Below, in pieces: positions 27,256 through 44,859 of a stretch of DNA of 64,000 nt. Location: positions 6,262,786-6,326,785 of the forward strand of contig PTEX01000024.1 in the NCBI GenBank assembly GCA_003342815.1, written 5' to 3'. Source of the DNA: Eudromia elegans. Taxonomy: Eukaryota; Chordata; Aves; Tinamiformes; Tinamidae. Below the pieces are notes generated by a model that had not been told where the DNA came from, did not search any database, and saw nothing but the letters and a program-made list of their open reading frames with translations. Made by a program: the position numbers and the translations under genes. The stretch's first letter is position 1. Each line of letters starts with the position of its first letter.

Positions 27256-29712
27256 GATATTTAATGAACTTTATTTAGCTTAAAGAGGTAAACAAGATTG
27301 ATTGTGAATGTCAATTACTGGAGGATCATAAAACTCTTCATCTCAGTGTCTCCAAGGTCTGATGCTTTTGTTGTACAATATGTCTTTTAACAGTAACTAT
27401 GGCATCAGATTAGTCAATTTGAGTATGTTAAGTTGCATGAGCATACTTATGTGGCTCACATAGGAATATGAGCATAGAGTGGCTGTTTGGGACAGAAAAT
27501 TCACAGAGATGTTTGGCATCACGTTAAAAGAAGCATGCGAGAAGGTCTCGTGCTCAGAACCTGCCCTGCAATTTGTGGTTTTTTTTTTTTTCCTAAAGTA
27601 ACTTTTAATGTAACCTTTTATGCACACCGTAAATGCCTGTTCAGCTGCACAATCTTCAATCACTAAATGTCAAATCAGTTATGGGACTAGTTTAGCATGA
27701 TGAGGGGAGGTGGAAGTGCAGTGCAGCCTTCCACGATTGCATTTAATTACGGTCCAAGGACAAACATGTATGGCCATCATCTATCTGGAGGTGGCCTTAA
27801 AATGAAATTTCCCTCTTGATGTGGCTATCATCAAGGAAAGCAGAGACGGGCGCACAGAGGGGAAAAACTTTAATAAAAAGCTTCAGCAGTTTCTCAACCC
27901 TCTGCTTCCAACCTGTGCGTTTTTGTCCCCTTCCTCATTTTCTAGGAGGTTATCTCACATCGGAGGTGTGTTAAAATGGAGATATAAAGTTGATTGAAAA
28001 TTGTTTTATAGACCCCAAACCAGTGATCTTCATACTATGCCATAGAGAGGTAGGATTTCAGTTATTAGATATTGTTACAGATGTACAAGTTAACAGCAGC
28101 GTGCAAATAAAATTCATAGGTCCATATGCTATACAGAGATACAGCATCCAGCAGTCAGTGCTGTGGGTGGGTTCATGACATTCCTCAAAGGACATCGAGC
28201 CTCTGAAATGGTGGATGAATAATTCTCAACCATGTATGCAGCTATTTTTATCTGCAACAAATAATACGTGTGTAAAATATTCATTTTAATATTTAATACA
28301 TTCCTCCCTTAATATTTAACTCAAATTTAATATAGTGCCCATTTTTCATATAAATGAAATGATTGTTGGCCACATATTTTATGGCATCTTAATCCCTGGT
28401 GGCCGAATTCTCACTAACATTAGAACTAAATTGCCTTGGTTTGCAGTACTGATGCTGTCATCAGGCTTTGCCCCTTTTTATAGTAGAAGTCACTTCTGTG
28501 GCATGGGGAAATGGTTTTATCACTGTGGAATTAAAGTCACAACCAGGGCCACCTGTTTGGCTGGGGCAGATCCCTTGCTAGCCGTGCCGTGTCCTTTGGC
28601 ACCATTTCCTTTGGAACTTGGTGTGGCGGTAATGCTGTGGCTGGTGTGACAGAGAGGCTCATGACACTAAGCATATAGGTGGCAGTGTATTTGCTTAAGA
28701 AGGGTCTGGTCTTGCTTATATTAGAATCCTCAAGGGAAATGTGGTCTTGCTGGAGTTGCTTGTGAGCAAATTGGAAAACAGGGGAGCAGGCAGTGTAGAC
28801 TTCAGGTGGTAAAGAAGTCTACAGAGGTGACAAGAGATGTTATTTTTACTTTGGCATCTGGGTACATGGAGAAAACGTTCTTCACTTTTCTGCAAGACCT
28901 TTTATCTTCTTTTCTCCTCCTGTTTATCCTACTCCTGTCTGGAAAATGGACATGACAAGGTGTGACCTATGCAAAGTAAACATAATGAGGAACGATTATA
29001 CATGGCTGTCAAATGCTATCACACCAGATGGTTTCCTTTGCCTATGCAGTAGTGCTGTAGGGGACACCTACCTTGCTGCTTATGGCACGCAGACAACATC
29101 TCTAGACAACAAAACCATGGTGGCTGCTCTGCTCACACTGCCTGACCTGACACCCGGTGGGAAGGTAAGTGCCCCACTGCAGTCTGAGCTGGCCAGACAA
29201 TTGTGCTGTTCCCACGACGTGCAGTAGTCACTGAGAGCTGATCCCGGTGATTTTGTTGAAATTATTTTAGACCTTGAGGCCGTATTTGTGTTTTGTTTGT
29301 TTAATGTTGAAAGGAAAGAATCATGCTGTCATTTCTAGCATTTTCACACTGCTTTGAAGGCAAAGGTGTTATAATTGTATTTCTAAAGGCATAATGGTAC
29401 ATTACTGCTCAAACAGAGGTAGGTAAGCCTGCTCTCTTCAGATGCTTTTATGTATACTTACAAGTTGCTAGAAATGTGTGCATGCTGGAAATTAAAGGTG
29501 TGTAAAGTTTTGCAAATTTGAGGGCCAAATTAGCCTATGAATCATGTCAACATTGACAACCAAAATCCCTTTCTTTATTTTTTTTTTAATTTTTCCTGCT
29601 GTCTTTTTACCACCTAGGAAAGAAGAGTTCTGGAGTTAAACTGTTTCACTGTTGCCAAATAGGGTAGAAATGGAAAAGCACATTACAGCAGGTCAAAAGT
29701 CTGCCTGTCCTT

Positions 29713-29740
29713 CCACTTAAGTGGCATGTTCTGCCACTTA
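29713..29740. repeat. Overlapping palindrome and hairpin
   Basis: CCACTTAAGTGG at 29713-29724 is a perfect 12-base palindrome. Its right half also belongs to a second perfect inverted repeat: TAAGTGGCA (29718-29726) against TGCCACTTA (29732-29740) with a five-base loop. The core CCACTTA/TAAGTGG thus occurs three times within 28 bases, giving two mutually exclusive hairpins. CACTTAA/AAGTG is close to the NKX-type homeodomain core, but that reading is speculative. Confidence 0.85.
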
Positions 29741-32700
29741 TCAGGTAGGAAAAGTACAGGAAAAATCTTCTTTTGTGGCAATACTGCCTGTCAGTATCAG
29801 CATTTTAGGTTGTATAAAAACAGAATAGACTCATAAAATATCAGGGAGGTTGAGCTCTAGATCAGGCAGTCTGTACTCCTGTGATCTATTTTTTTTTCTT
29901 TTCATTTTTAACTAAAGGCTGACAAAATTGCTTTGATTAAACTTACTAAGCTGGCCAGATGGCAGTGGATTCAAATGAAGGGAAGATAAACTCCAAACAG
30001 GTATTACCTAGGCGTGATAGTTTTCCTTCTACTGCTGCCAAGATCACAATAGCTGCTCCTCTTGATAAGAATATAAGTATGTTTTCTTTGTGCCATTTAA
30101 TGACTGTTTCAAAATTGTCACTCATAGAGACACCACTGCAGTAGTGTCTGTGATAGGACAAGAGGCAGTGGGCAAAACTGAAACACAGGACATTCCTTTT
30201 AAGCATTTTTTTAAAAAACACTTTAAAAAAACCAAAACCCACAACAACAGTTAAGCAACTGTGCGTGTGGTCTCCATTGCTCCTGTTTAAAACAGGTTCC
30301 CTGCCTCAACTGTTGCCCAGAAGTTCAGCAGTCTCCTCACCTTGAGAAATCGCTGATACTCACATTGTTCCCTTCACCATTAACACCAGTAGGTAATTTT
30401 CATGGTCAAAAAGTAGGTGCATGTTCTGAACCAGGAAATAGCTGTGATTGTAATTTGTGCAGAGCATAAGTCAAAGGTAATGAGGTAATTCAGGGGTTAG
30501 TTTTGAGGCTATTTTGCTTCCTATTCTCTATCCTTCCTCTCTCAGATGTGTGTGCCTTTCAGGAGGGCTTGCACAGCTGCTCTTTGAGAGCACCATCATT
30601 ATTGCTTTAGAAATATCAAGATGCTTCATACCAATTTAACGCTAGTTATTTTAGATAAACTCTGGAATACTGTCTTGCAAAACCATAAGAAAAATTTAAT
30701 AGCTAAGGCAAAAAGTTGTGCTTGCCTATTTATTAGGATGATGACCAACACAGTCCAAACCAAGTTGTCTTTATGCTTTCATTCAAAAAATTACTTCCTC
30801 CTGCAAATGGAAACCCAAAATAGACACTGCTGATTTATTTTCTGAAATCTGGCATTGTACAACCATAATTCACACAGTATACCTGGGAAAGACACTGTGA
30901 CTTTTATTTTAAAACCAAATGCATTTAATAATATGCACTCTAGATTTCCTGTTAATTAATTTGAAATATATGAGGAGTTAATTAAAAATACAAACTTTAT
31001 TGGACTCTATATCAAACCTGAAATTATGATCTTTTTATCTACAAGTCAGGAATTATGTAGGATCAGAAGTCTGCATTATTCATGATAGTTTCCAGCCATT
31101 TTTTTCCTTCATCCTTTGCTCAGTTTAGAATCATATAAGCTTTTCTTTCAGTCAAGGTGAAAGCAATATTAAGTCTCAGAAGTGAAACTTAGCAAAGACA
31201 TGTGGCTCAGTGAAATCCTTTTCCTGTAATCCTGGCTTTCTATTCACTGCTACTATTCAATATCCCACTTTCTATATAAGCTCCACAGTATATAAGCAGT
31301 TGATGAGATGTATTTGTTATACTCCAGTTTCCCTTCTTCATGAAAAGCTTTATCCATCCCTTCATTCCCAGAGGAATCTGTCCTTGTTTCTGCTTAGGAT
31401 CACTAATCCAGTGGCTCCATTCAAGATGCTGGACGGTTGGTGGAGGGTGGAATGAGGGTGCTAGGAGAGTTATGCTGTGCTGAGATTTAGGCTCGTGTGG
31501 TGAATTTTAAAAGCATTGTTAAGATCTAGTTAAATAATTAAGAGCTAATGTGGTTGATTATGTGGATAGAAGTACTAGTTGCTTCTGAAAGATGCCTTGT
31601 GAATTAAGGCTTGATTGTAGCATGCTGGACCTCTCTAAGGGACCGAACGGTCAGAATTATTTCTGGCCGTTTTTGGAGACATGACAGCAGATGAGATGGA
31701 AGTTGAATCTGATCTATGCTAATGAGTCCTACATTTTCTGCTTGCAGTGTTGCTCCTGATGCTCCTTGTGTGTTTTCCTTACAGCCTCCGATTTCATCTG
31801 CTGTGGTATTTTCTCCTAAATAAACACATATCTGGACAGAAATGTAAAAGCTCTGTTATTTGTTGTTAAGGTTAAAATGACAAAAAGTATTGGTGATAAG
31901 TTCTTAGTCTCTAACTCTTTAAAAGTAAATCACTGCCTTTTAGGTAACATTCAAGCATCCAGAGAATTCAGTATGCAAATAGCATGCATGCCAGATGATC
32001 TGAAGAAAGGCTGCGCATTTCCATAGAAAACGTGAGTGTAGGAAAGCAGATGCTTTCTACCAGCAGAGTGTACAGATAGTTCTCAGGAGGACCTGAACAG
32101 CAATTTATTTTCTGACTGCTGGAAATATGCAAATTCCCCCAGATTTAGATGTGAATTTAAAAGAAATGGCATCTATTAAGGACAAGGCAGCCCAAAGAGA
32201 CAATTGGGAACTTAATAATTCAATCGAGAACTTTATCAGGCCCAGCAGTATGTCTAAAGTCGTTGACTCAAATGTTACCAGATTTTACTGGAGAGGTGAG
32301 TGGTCATGTTGTAAAGATGCATTTCCAGATGTGATAGTTGGACCATTCGTCTGTGACCCTTGAAGAAGTGCGTTGGTGTGGTGCTGCAGATTCCCAGGTG
32401 GTTCTCTTGCTATTCCCTAGGGCAGCCCATAGGGAACAGGCAGTGTTCCCTCTACTACCATTTTTTACTGCTAGCAGCACAGTCCATCCAAGTTCGAGTA
32501 AGCCAGAATCTGTCCTGACACACTCACCTGATCACTGCAATTATTAACTAACTGCTATTAGTTACTTCTGGACCCTGTCCTATCTAGTGCCTGTGGGGCT
32601 GTGTGGATATCACTGCGGTTATGTGCAGAAGGTGAGTGGGCTGTGGTATCTAAGTGTAGCGCTATGTAAATCTAGCACAAGGAGTATTGCTGTGGAGCGG

Positions 32701-33377
32701 GCAGTCAGCTACCGGAAACTTGGGAAATGTATTTTTGTCTTCTCTCCAGAAACGGGTATTATTATTGGATCAGTCATGGGAGCACAAGTAATGATAGATT
32801 TGAGACTTACCTGACAGTGGTGGGCCCTACTCATCCCTTTATTTTTACAGAAGTCCCTTGCTTTTATCCTGCTGCTTTTTTGTGTTAGTTATTGGATTTA
32901 CTGGTTCCATCAGTACACAGAGGTCCCCGAGTAGGGCTGGAGGACAGAATATGGGGCTCCAGCTGAACATGCAGCATCACAGGTTGTGATCCATCACGGC
33001 TGGACGGTGCCGCGCGTATCTGCACAAATGAGGAAGGAGCAAGTAGGAAACTGCAGAGTGGGAAGGGCCAGTGTTACCTGAGCAGAAGGAATTGAGCGGA
33101 TAACTACAGCTAACATGGTCAGCAGGAGGGGCTTTGCTTACAAGGGTGGGATTGGCAGGTAAGCTCATCTCTACAAGCTGAGTCTTCTCAATCCTGTGAG
33201 TTACTGTTGTTTGGGCAGTGCCCATGTGGTTTTAAATCACAGGTGCAACATATCTATGAAGTCACAGGTCTGTAATACTCGTGTTACCCTTGGGTTTTGA
33301 AATGTTTGTTCTCTGGCTTGTTTCAAGCAAGCTAAGAATCAGCCTTCTTGATATATATAATTTTTTTGTTCCCACAG

Positions 33378-33431
33378 GTTGTTATCCTTGGTAAACATTC
33401 TCGAGGTTATCACTACATGTTAGCTAACCTG
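33378..33431 (+). CDS. GRIA3: GRIA3 exon 5: amino-terminal domain, 54-base exon
   Basis: A short exon of exactly 18 codons, [18 protein letters not shown], phase 0 at both ends. The acceptor is ttttgttcccacag and the donor is gtaaga. The 54-base length is that of the corresponding exon in AMPA-receptor genes. It encodes a beta strand and following helix of the amino-terminal domain, directly continuing the NTILEQ end of exon 4 and leading into the GFTDI start of exon 6. It is too short to be found as an open frame by itself and is placed by homology and splice sites. Confidence 0.95.
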
Positions 33432-34939
33432 GTAAGAACTTTTCTTCATTACAAATATAGCTAAGTTTAGAAGAGTAATATGTTCTATTCAAGTTGTGTC
33501 ACCTTTAATCAGCAAAGGAGTAAATGCATGAATGAGTTCTTGGATTTTGAGAAATGACTTCAGTGAATACTTGAACTACAGTGTTAAAGTCATTTATACT
33601 CAATTACTCTGTCTTTGTTTTATCAAAGAAGCTCATATCCTCTACTAATTTTTAAATAATAATGTAATTGTATGTTTTGCACTAATTTGTTTCCTCTTAA
33701 ATAAAACGTTTGATAATTGCAATCTTCTGAAAAACATATTTGAAATTTAAGCACTCCAGAAAAATAATTGCAGCATAGTTGTATATAATGTAAGTGCTAA
33801 AACCCTGCAAATTAATACAGTAATTCCATCAAATAAAATCACCAGACTGTTTAGCCATTATTTTGTGTTATAGAGGCACAGTGTAGGGCAGTGATTTTAA
33901 ACATGTTAATTGATGAGAATAAGACAATATATTTGCATCCATATTAGAACTTATCCTGAATTTTAAAATTGACTTCCAGGGCTGTGTATGAAGCTTTGAA
34001 ACACCATCTGCTTGAGTTCCTCAGGAAAAGTGTTACACTGTAATTGATCCTGCAGGAAGACTAATTTTTAGATTCTCTGTCTGCCTTGAATGGAAAATTG
34101 CTTTTCCAAAAGTCACACTTTCACATTTAGCCAACCCACTTAGTAGAAAATTCTCTGTATTCATTTTTGGTGTGATTATATCAGGAAAAAAAAATGGATT
34201 TTAAAATGCCTGTATAAATGCTTATACTTAGTGCATTGCATGACTTCAAAATTTGTCATTGGGCATTAAGGAACCGGTCGTGATCTTGCTGGTGGCGCTG
34301 TAGAATGTGCACAGAAAAGTTTGGGGCTGCCTTTTAGCATGTGTAACTGTACAGGTATTCAGATAAACCTGACTGCAATCAAGTCAAAGTACTGAAAATT
34401 TGCACCAATTTACGGACAAAGTGTAAATTCCAGCAGAGGGGAGAGAATCAAGCTGTTGTATCTGAAAGTGAAGTGTTAATTCTGTGGCTGCCTAGCAAGG
34501 AGATACCGACTTTGACGGGTGGTCACTGCTCCTCTGCTCGCAGTGCTGAACCTCCTTCCACACTTTACGGTAGAAATGTGCCACGTAGAGATGTTGTTTT
34601 GGATTCTTTTTCGCTTTGGTGAGAAGAGAAAGTGAAATTGTACATAAAGTTTCTGCACTGTTTTCTTTCCAGCCAGTGAATACTGCTTGCCATGTGGCCA
34701 TAGTGCAGTAGGGCAGTTTTCCATTACAAAGATGTGAGCAAAGACTTTTCAATTTCGTTCTATCGCGTTGTCACAGTCCCAGTGGTCATTATAGCAGTAC
34801 AATATTTTCTACTAACAACAGGGAAATTCACAGTTTTCTTTTGTACTAAGCTTGTGCCAGCTAAAGCTAAGCCAGGGAATAGGGACTTTGGAGGGCACTG
34901 GATGGCGCTGATTGTTGTTTCCTGCACATGTCCTCCCAG
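33432..34939 (+). other. GRIA3: GRIA3 intron 5
   Basis: A 1.5 kb AT-rich intron. Between about 33600 and 33960 it is rich in TAAT and ATTTGCAT-like words of the kind seen in conserved non-coding elements, but no specific element can be claimed. No gene or mobile element was seen. The acceptor is tcctcccag ending at 34939. Confidence 0.85.
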
Positions 34940-35101
34940 GGTTTCACGGATATCGTGCTGGAGAGAGTGATGCATGGAGGTGCCAATGTTACCGGATTCC
35001 AGATTGTTAATAATGAAAACCCAATGGTTCAACAGTTTCTACAACGCTGGGTGAGGCTGGATGAGAGAGAATTCCCTGAAGCCAAGAACTCTCCGTTAAA
35101 G
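34940..35101 (+). CDS. GRIA3: GRIA3 exon 6: amino-terminal domain
   Basis: This 162-base exon (54 codons, phase 0 at both ends) runs from [20 protein letters not shown] to EAKNSPLK. It encodes part of the second lobe of the amino-terminal domain. It carries an NVT N-glycosylation sequon (about residue 17 of the exon) and the conserved FLQRW segment. The acceptor is strong; the donor gtattt is weaker than consensus. Sequence identity to mammalian GluA3 appears essentially complete here. Confidence 0.96.
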
Positions 35102-38100
35102 GTATTTATTTTATTCCGTCAGTGATGGAAACCATCTGAGTTGCGTTTAACAGTTGTTTGGGCTTTTTGATTCCTGCTGCATGCCTGCGTGTGATGCAGG
35201 TATCTCATTAGAGTGCGTGGCAGCATTCACTGCCCTTCCAGGAGCAAGAGAGAGAAACTATTAATTGGACACGAGAGCACCCTGACATATGAGTTCCTTA
35301 ACGTAAAAGGCAGCCATGGGTCTTGCAGCCATGGAAAATCCTGTCAATTTTATAGTAGATATAAAACCTTAAAATTCAATATCTACAGTTATTGTAGTGT
35401 TTGGTTGTTTGGTTTTTTTTTTTTTAGTTTGTTTTTTAGATGCAAACTCTGAGTTACTAGTCAGTTTTAATACTGATGGAGAATTTCATATGGAAGATGC
35501 ACATGTATTAAATTCATGAAGGGCCACTGCTGCCTCCTCCTCCCTGCTGACAGTTGCCCTCATAATCTAAGCCTGGGTTTTGTGCTTCTGTGCTCTGGCT
35601 AAACGCTGTAGATACTGTATCTGCAGTCAGCAAAATGATCCAAATTCTTTGTCCAGCTATCTTAAACTGGACAAACTAAAATGAGAGCTACTCTTACTGG
35701 GAGACTCAAAATCAACATGTTAATGTCTCCCAATGGATATTTCCTGCCCCAGCATCTGTGTAATACAGGGGGTGACATTCACTCACCTCCCAACCAAGGA
35801 GTGCCATAAGGATGCACCATTCAACGTTTGAAGTTCAAGTCTTGCAGGACAGGTGCATATTATTATTAATAATAATCTAATTAGATTCTTTCTTTCCTCT
35901 CCTCTCTGGTTAGGTCTGTTCTTTTGCATCAGCTCAGGGAGGTGACTAGATCTGGGCCATAGTAGGAGATGAGAGGACCTGTGATTCTGTCACTTCAGTG
36001 AGTCCAGTCCCTTATAGATACATATATATCAGCCTCGTGTCTTTCCTGCTTAATGAGGTGCAGGGACTTAGAAAAAATATCGCACCAGAAAAAAAAGGGT
36101 AAAAATTTCATCCATTTAGTTTAGATGTTAGAAGACAGTTGAGGGAATGGCGTGTGATAGCCTTCCAGTAGGTAGAAAGTCAGTTTACAAAAGATCTCCA
36201 GGGCTGCATCAGTACCATAGTGCTGGAAGCTGTTCTCTGTCCTGGGGACAAGTAACACAGCTTGACCACGGCCAAACTGCTGAAGTGTCCCAACTTTGGC
36301 TGCATCCAAAGTACCTACTGGGAGGTCCCAAACTATCCTGGGAATTGTTTGGCTGCTGGCTGGACGTGGCTCAAACCACTCCAGGATAATTCTAATAATG
36401 TAATAATTGCAGACAGTTGGGTTCTTCTGCCTCAGCTGTGTCTTGGCACAATTTGATTCTCTAGGGCAGACATAACTCAAAAGTGTGCCAAGACTGGGAC
36501 AAGAAATAATCAGCTGAATTTATGGTTTATAACAGATACCAGAGAAAAATATTTGAGTGGTGCTAAGTACAGCAGCATGTACTGTGAGAGGTAAAGGAGT
36601 CCCTTTGGTGGTGTTTTAAAAGCTCCAGATTTAACAAATGTGACAGGGACAGTCTATTCGGATTTGGTTGAGTCTCAGAAGAAAAGGTAAGACCGGATGC
36701 TTTTCTGCAGTAATTTCCTTTCCTGGAATCATATGGTTTTTATTGGTAAAGGAAATTATCTTAATCCCATACTATTGCAGAGCCTCACAGAGCAGAGCAA
36801 GTCAAAGAGAGGCCCACAGAACTTGGGATTAGTGTATTGTTCCCCGTTGATTAGGAACCAGGCCTGCTTTCTGAAAGCTTCCTAGCCGTGATGCAGGAGA
36901 GAAGATAAGTACCATACTAATCTTAAAAGCTCTGAAATATAAAGTTAACCTGGGAAGATTTTCCTCCACTTGAAAGCAATTTACCTTGAGGGAAAAATTA
37001 CTCTCTATCCTTAAAAAATTATCTTACGTGTATGGTGCAAACACAGAGATTACGTTACCTTTCCACAGATGCACTGCTCATGATGGAAATGTGCAGAGTG
37101 TTTTTTTTTTTTCAATCGAACAAAAATGTACAATATTTTTGATTAGGAAATAAAATTGCCTAGAGATTAAAGCCCTGATGTTTAATTTATTCTGTATTGT
37201 ATCAGCATTTCCCTCCTCTCTCTTTTTCTCTCTTTGCATGCTCATGCATTTATCAGTAGAATTTGAATAAAGTAGAAAATTAGATAGCTCTCTTGGCATG
37301 ACTTGGAAGGGACTACATTAAGGTTGCTGACAATTGACGCAGTCTGCTGAAAAAATTATCGCTGTGTCGGTTTTATGTAGTGTTAGATTGGACAGCTATT
37401 ACAAGATCTTTTTAACACAAGAACAAATATCTTGAAATTGCTATCTGATTGTGTATTGTGGCGTGGAGTGTGGCATGCAATTGTTTTTAACTCATTAAAG
37501 GAGGAGAAGGTGATGGTTGCGAGGCCAGCACGGCAGGGAAGGAGGGACGGGTGGGCAGCATCAAAAGAGCACCTGCACCTAGATCCTCTCCAGGCTGAAA
37601 GTAGAGTTTTAGAAACTGCTCTCAGCTGAACTCAGTGGGAAGGGCTGCTCTCTAATCCCTCCCAACGCTACCTCTGCGCTCTCATTTGTGAGATACACGT
37701 CTCTTGACCTGCATGCACCAGCTCACCTCGTTCTGTGCAGGTTATCCAAGGCCCTACATCAAACTGAAGTGCTTGCCATCAGATCTTAGACAATTTTAAG
37801 AGGTATAGACCGCCGATCGTGCTATGCTGCCCCACAGGATAGAGCTAACTGCCTCCGAATTTAATAGGTTTTATCCGCGCAGAGAACTGCTGAACCTGCG
37901 GCTGAAATGCATATTTTCATCTTTGGAATTTGTTCATGGGCAGCATTTTTGTTTACACTGACTGCAGCGTTAGGTTCGTTGGGAGCCAAGAGCTCTACAT
38001 TATCATATAGACATAAAAACCGAGGGCAAGCTTGCTAGCATATGTAGATACCCATTAAAACCTATTCCATACTTTCCCTCCCTTTCCCCTCTTACCTCTC

Positions 38101-38801
38101 CTTCCTCCCATTCTCATAGAAACATTGTGGAAATATGAGGGGTCCTTTATAGGTGGGGGATTGAAATCCGCTCCTGCAGATGCCTCCTAGCTAAGGAACT
38201 AGCGTGGTAGCTCTTCCCTTTGCAGGGCACCTGCTGAAGTGCAGGATAGCTCAGCCCCCTGCTCTGAGTGGAGCACAGTGGAGTTCCAGTGGAGCAAGAG
38301 AAGGCACGTGGGCAAGTGCCAAGGGGCTGCACTGCTTAAGGGGCTGTGAGTGTGGTGACCTCTTTGTATAGATGGCACCAAAAAAAAAATGAACTGATCT
38401 ATGGCTGGTCACAGATGCTACCTAGTCAGGATCAGAGTTCGGACAGAAGACATTTGTGTTAGCTGTAGTGCAAAATGTCTGGCTTGGCAATCTTGTTAAA
38501 AGAGTACTGGTCTCATTTAGATGACAAGCTTCCAATTAAACTAGACCTGATGCTACTATAAGCTGATTTTATTATTTTGCTGCTATATGCTATACGACAC
38601 AAAATTATATTTTATTTGTTACTTGGAATATGTGCAATTGGTAAATGACCTTTAGCATCTGTGCCAGGACAGAGAGCAAGGGAAAGGGCTTGCCAGGATG
38701 ATCCTTCCAAGAGCATTTGATCGGGGAAGGACAAGACCTGATAAACCTGTGGCGATTCTGAGATTGCGTTTGTCACCGTGTTTTATTTGCATCAATTCTA
38801 G
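35102..38801 (+). other. GRIA3: GRIA3 intron 6
   Basis: A 3.7 kb intron. It holds 13 T at 35413-35425 and 12 T at 37101-37112. Overlapping open frames of up to 119 codons between 36121 and 36480 resemble no known family. No gene or recognisable mobile element was found. The acceptor is atcaattctag ending at 38801. Confidence 0.85.
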
Positions 38802-41961
<3,160 letters not shown>

Positions 41962-42066
41962 GTGCAAGTTCAAGGAATGACAGGGAACATCCAGTTTGAC
42001 ACCTATGGTCGGAGAACAAATTACACAATCGATGTGTATGAAGTGAAAGCCTCTGGATCACGAAAG
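41962..42066 (+). CDS. GRIA3: GRIA3 exon 8: amino-terminal domain
   Basis: This 105-base exon (35 codons, phase 0 at both ends) starts [20 protein letters not shown] and ends EVKASGSRK. The motif G-(L/M)-T-G-x-(I/V)-x-F-D is a hallmark of the amino-terminal domain in ionotropic glutamate receptors. An NYT N-glycosylation sequon follows. The donor gtgagt matches consensus perfectly. Confidence 0.96.
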
Positions 42067-43335
42067 GTGAGTTTCAAGATATGCATCTAGTTTTGCCTCT
42101 TCAGAAGTGTTCATTCCTTCAAACTAATGAAAATCAAAAATATTATACAGCCCTTGTAAAAACAGGATACTGAGGAATCCCTGTCTTCCTGCTCTCCACT
42201 AGTCCATGAACCTCCTTCTGTTTTGTTCTTTGTCCAAATCACTTGCGCCCAAGGTCAAACCTTACCTGCTTCTGCAGATTTTTCACTCCCAAAGGTGTCT
42301 CTATTTGGTGTCCTGTCCCTGTGCTCAGCCCTTTTTCCTAATTTCCTCTTCATCTTTCCCTTCCTCTCCATAATAGAGCAACAGTGAAGGTGCAGTTAAT
42401 TTATGTTAGAAACCTCCTGAAGTTAGCAGAAAATCCTTTTGTTTGTTTTAATTGGGATTTGTACTTTATTCTTTTGTGTCCTAAACAAAATATAGATCCT
42501 AAATGGGATAGTTGCCTAGATCCATCTTACAAAAATAATTCAGGAGAGATTTTCAAAAATAATTAGGTAAACAGGCTCTCAGGAAGATCAAGAAAAGAGC
42601 CTGAGTGGACTGGACACATAAATCTACCTGATTCCACCTGACCCTGCCTAATCTCTATTGAGACTCCTTAAACTCTTCTGCAATATATTTGGTAACAAAA
42701 TACCCCTGGAGACGACCTGGCCATTCAGCTAGGTTTACAGTGCAGTGTTACAGCTGTATTGTACAGAAATAAAAGAGCCAGTAAGTGCCAGTGTAGCCAC
42801 AGCACCATGAGTGTCAGCAGAGGCCAGCTGACAAATAGTCATCTCATGCATTGCCAGGGTTTTGTAATCTCTGTGGAAGTTGCTGCTCCTGTGCCTGCAT
42901 TGCTAGCAGTATCTGTGCAGTCTAGTATACAGCTGACTGGAGCATGCTTACCGGTGCTGTGGTCACTGTCTGGTCTGCACCAGAATATGAGTGAATCAGC
43001 AAAAATTTCAGAATCGAAGGAGTTTAGGCTATGCAATATTTTTTTTTCTCTGCCTATTTGTAGAAATGCAAGATTTTATTCTAGAGGCACCATCAACGAT
43101 GTGAATTTTTATAGGGAAAATTAAACGTGCATTTTTGCTTACATTTGTCTTGTAATTGTTTCCACGTGGCCTTAGAAATATTACTCTTTTAAGGAACTCA
43201 GTGTAGTTTTGTAATGTCAATAAAAGAATAAATGCTTTCAAACCATATGTTTTAACAGCTCTTGTTATAAAGCTCATGTACCAGAGTCTTTGTAAACATA
43301 TATAATGTAAGCATATATCATCTCTACTCTTATAG
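42067..43335 (+). other. GRIA3: GRIA3 intron 8
   Basis: A 1.27 kb intron with nothing recognisable beyond short T runs. The acceptor is ctcttatag ending at 43335. Confidence 0.85.
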
Positions 43336-43443
43336 ACTGGTTATTGGAACGAATATGAAAGATTTGTGCCAGCATTAGACCTGCTACCCTCTAATGACAC
43401 TTCGTCTGTGGAGAACAGAACTATAGTAGTCACTACCATCTTG
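43336..43443 (+). CDS. GRIA3: GRIA3 exon 9: linker between amino-terminal and ligand-binding domains
   Basis: This 108-base exon (36 codons, phase 0) begins [20 protein letters not shown] and ends [11 protein letters not shown]. It encodes the end of the amino-terminal domain, the flexible linker and the first strand of the S1 lobe. There are two N-glycosylation sequons (NDT and NRT). The linker segment [13 protein letters not shown] differs clearly from mammalian GluA3, as expected for the least constrained part of the extracellular region. The flanks [11 protein letters not shown] and [11 protein letters not shown] are conserved. The donor gtaagt is strong. Confidence 0.95.

Positions 43444-44859
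<1,416 letters not shown>

Noticed and set aside
28946..29166. Open segment ending in a perfect gtaagt donor in intron 4
   Set aside because: The donor is good, but no clear acceptor or partner exon was found and the peptide is not recognised. At most it could be part of a long non-coding RNA.
29823..29890. Possible remnant of a CR1 LINE 3' end
   Set aside because: Only scattered similarity to the usual CR1 consensus wording, with no terminal repeats. Too weak without a repeat-library search.
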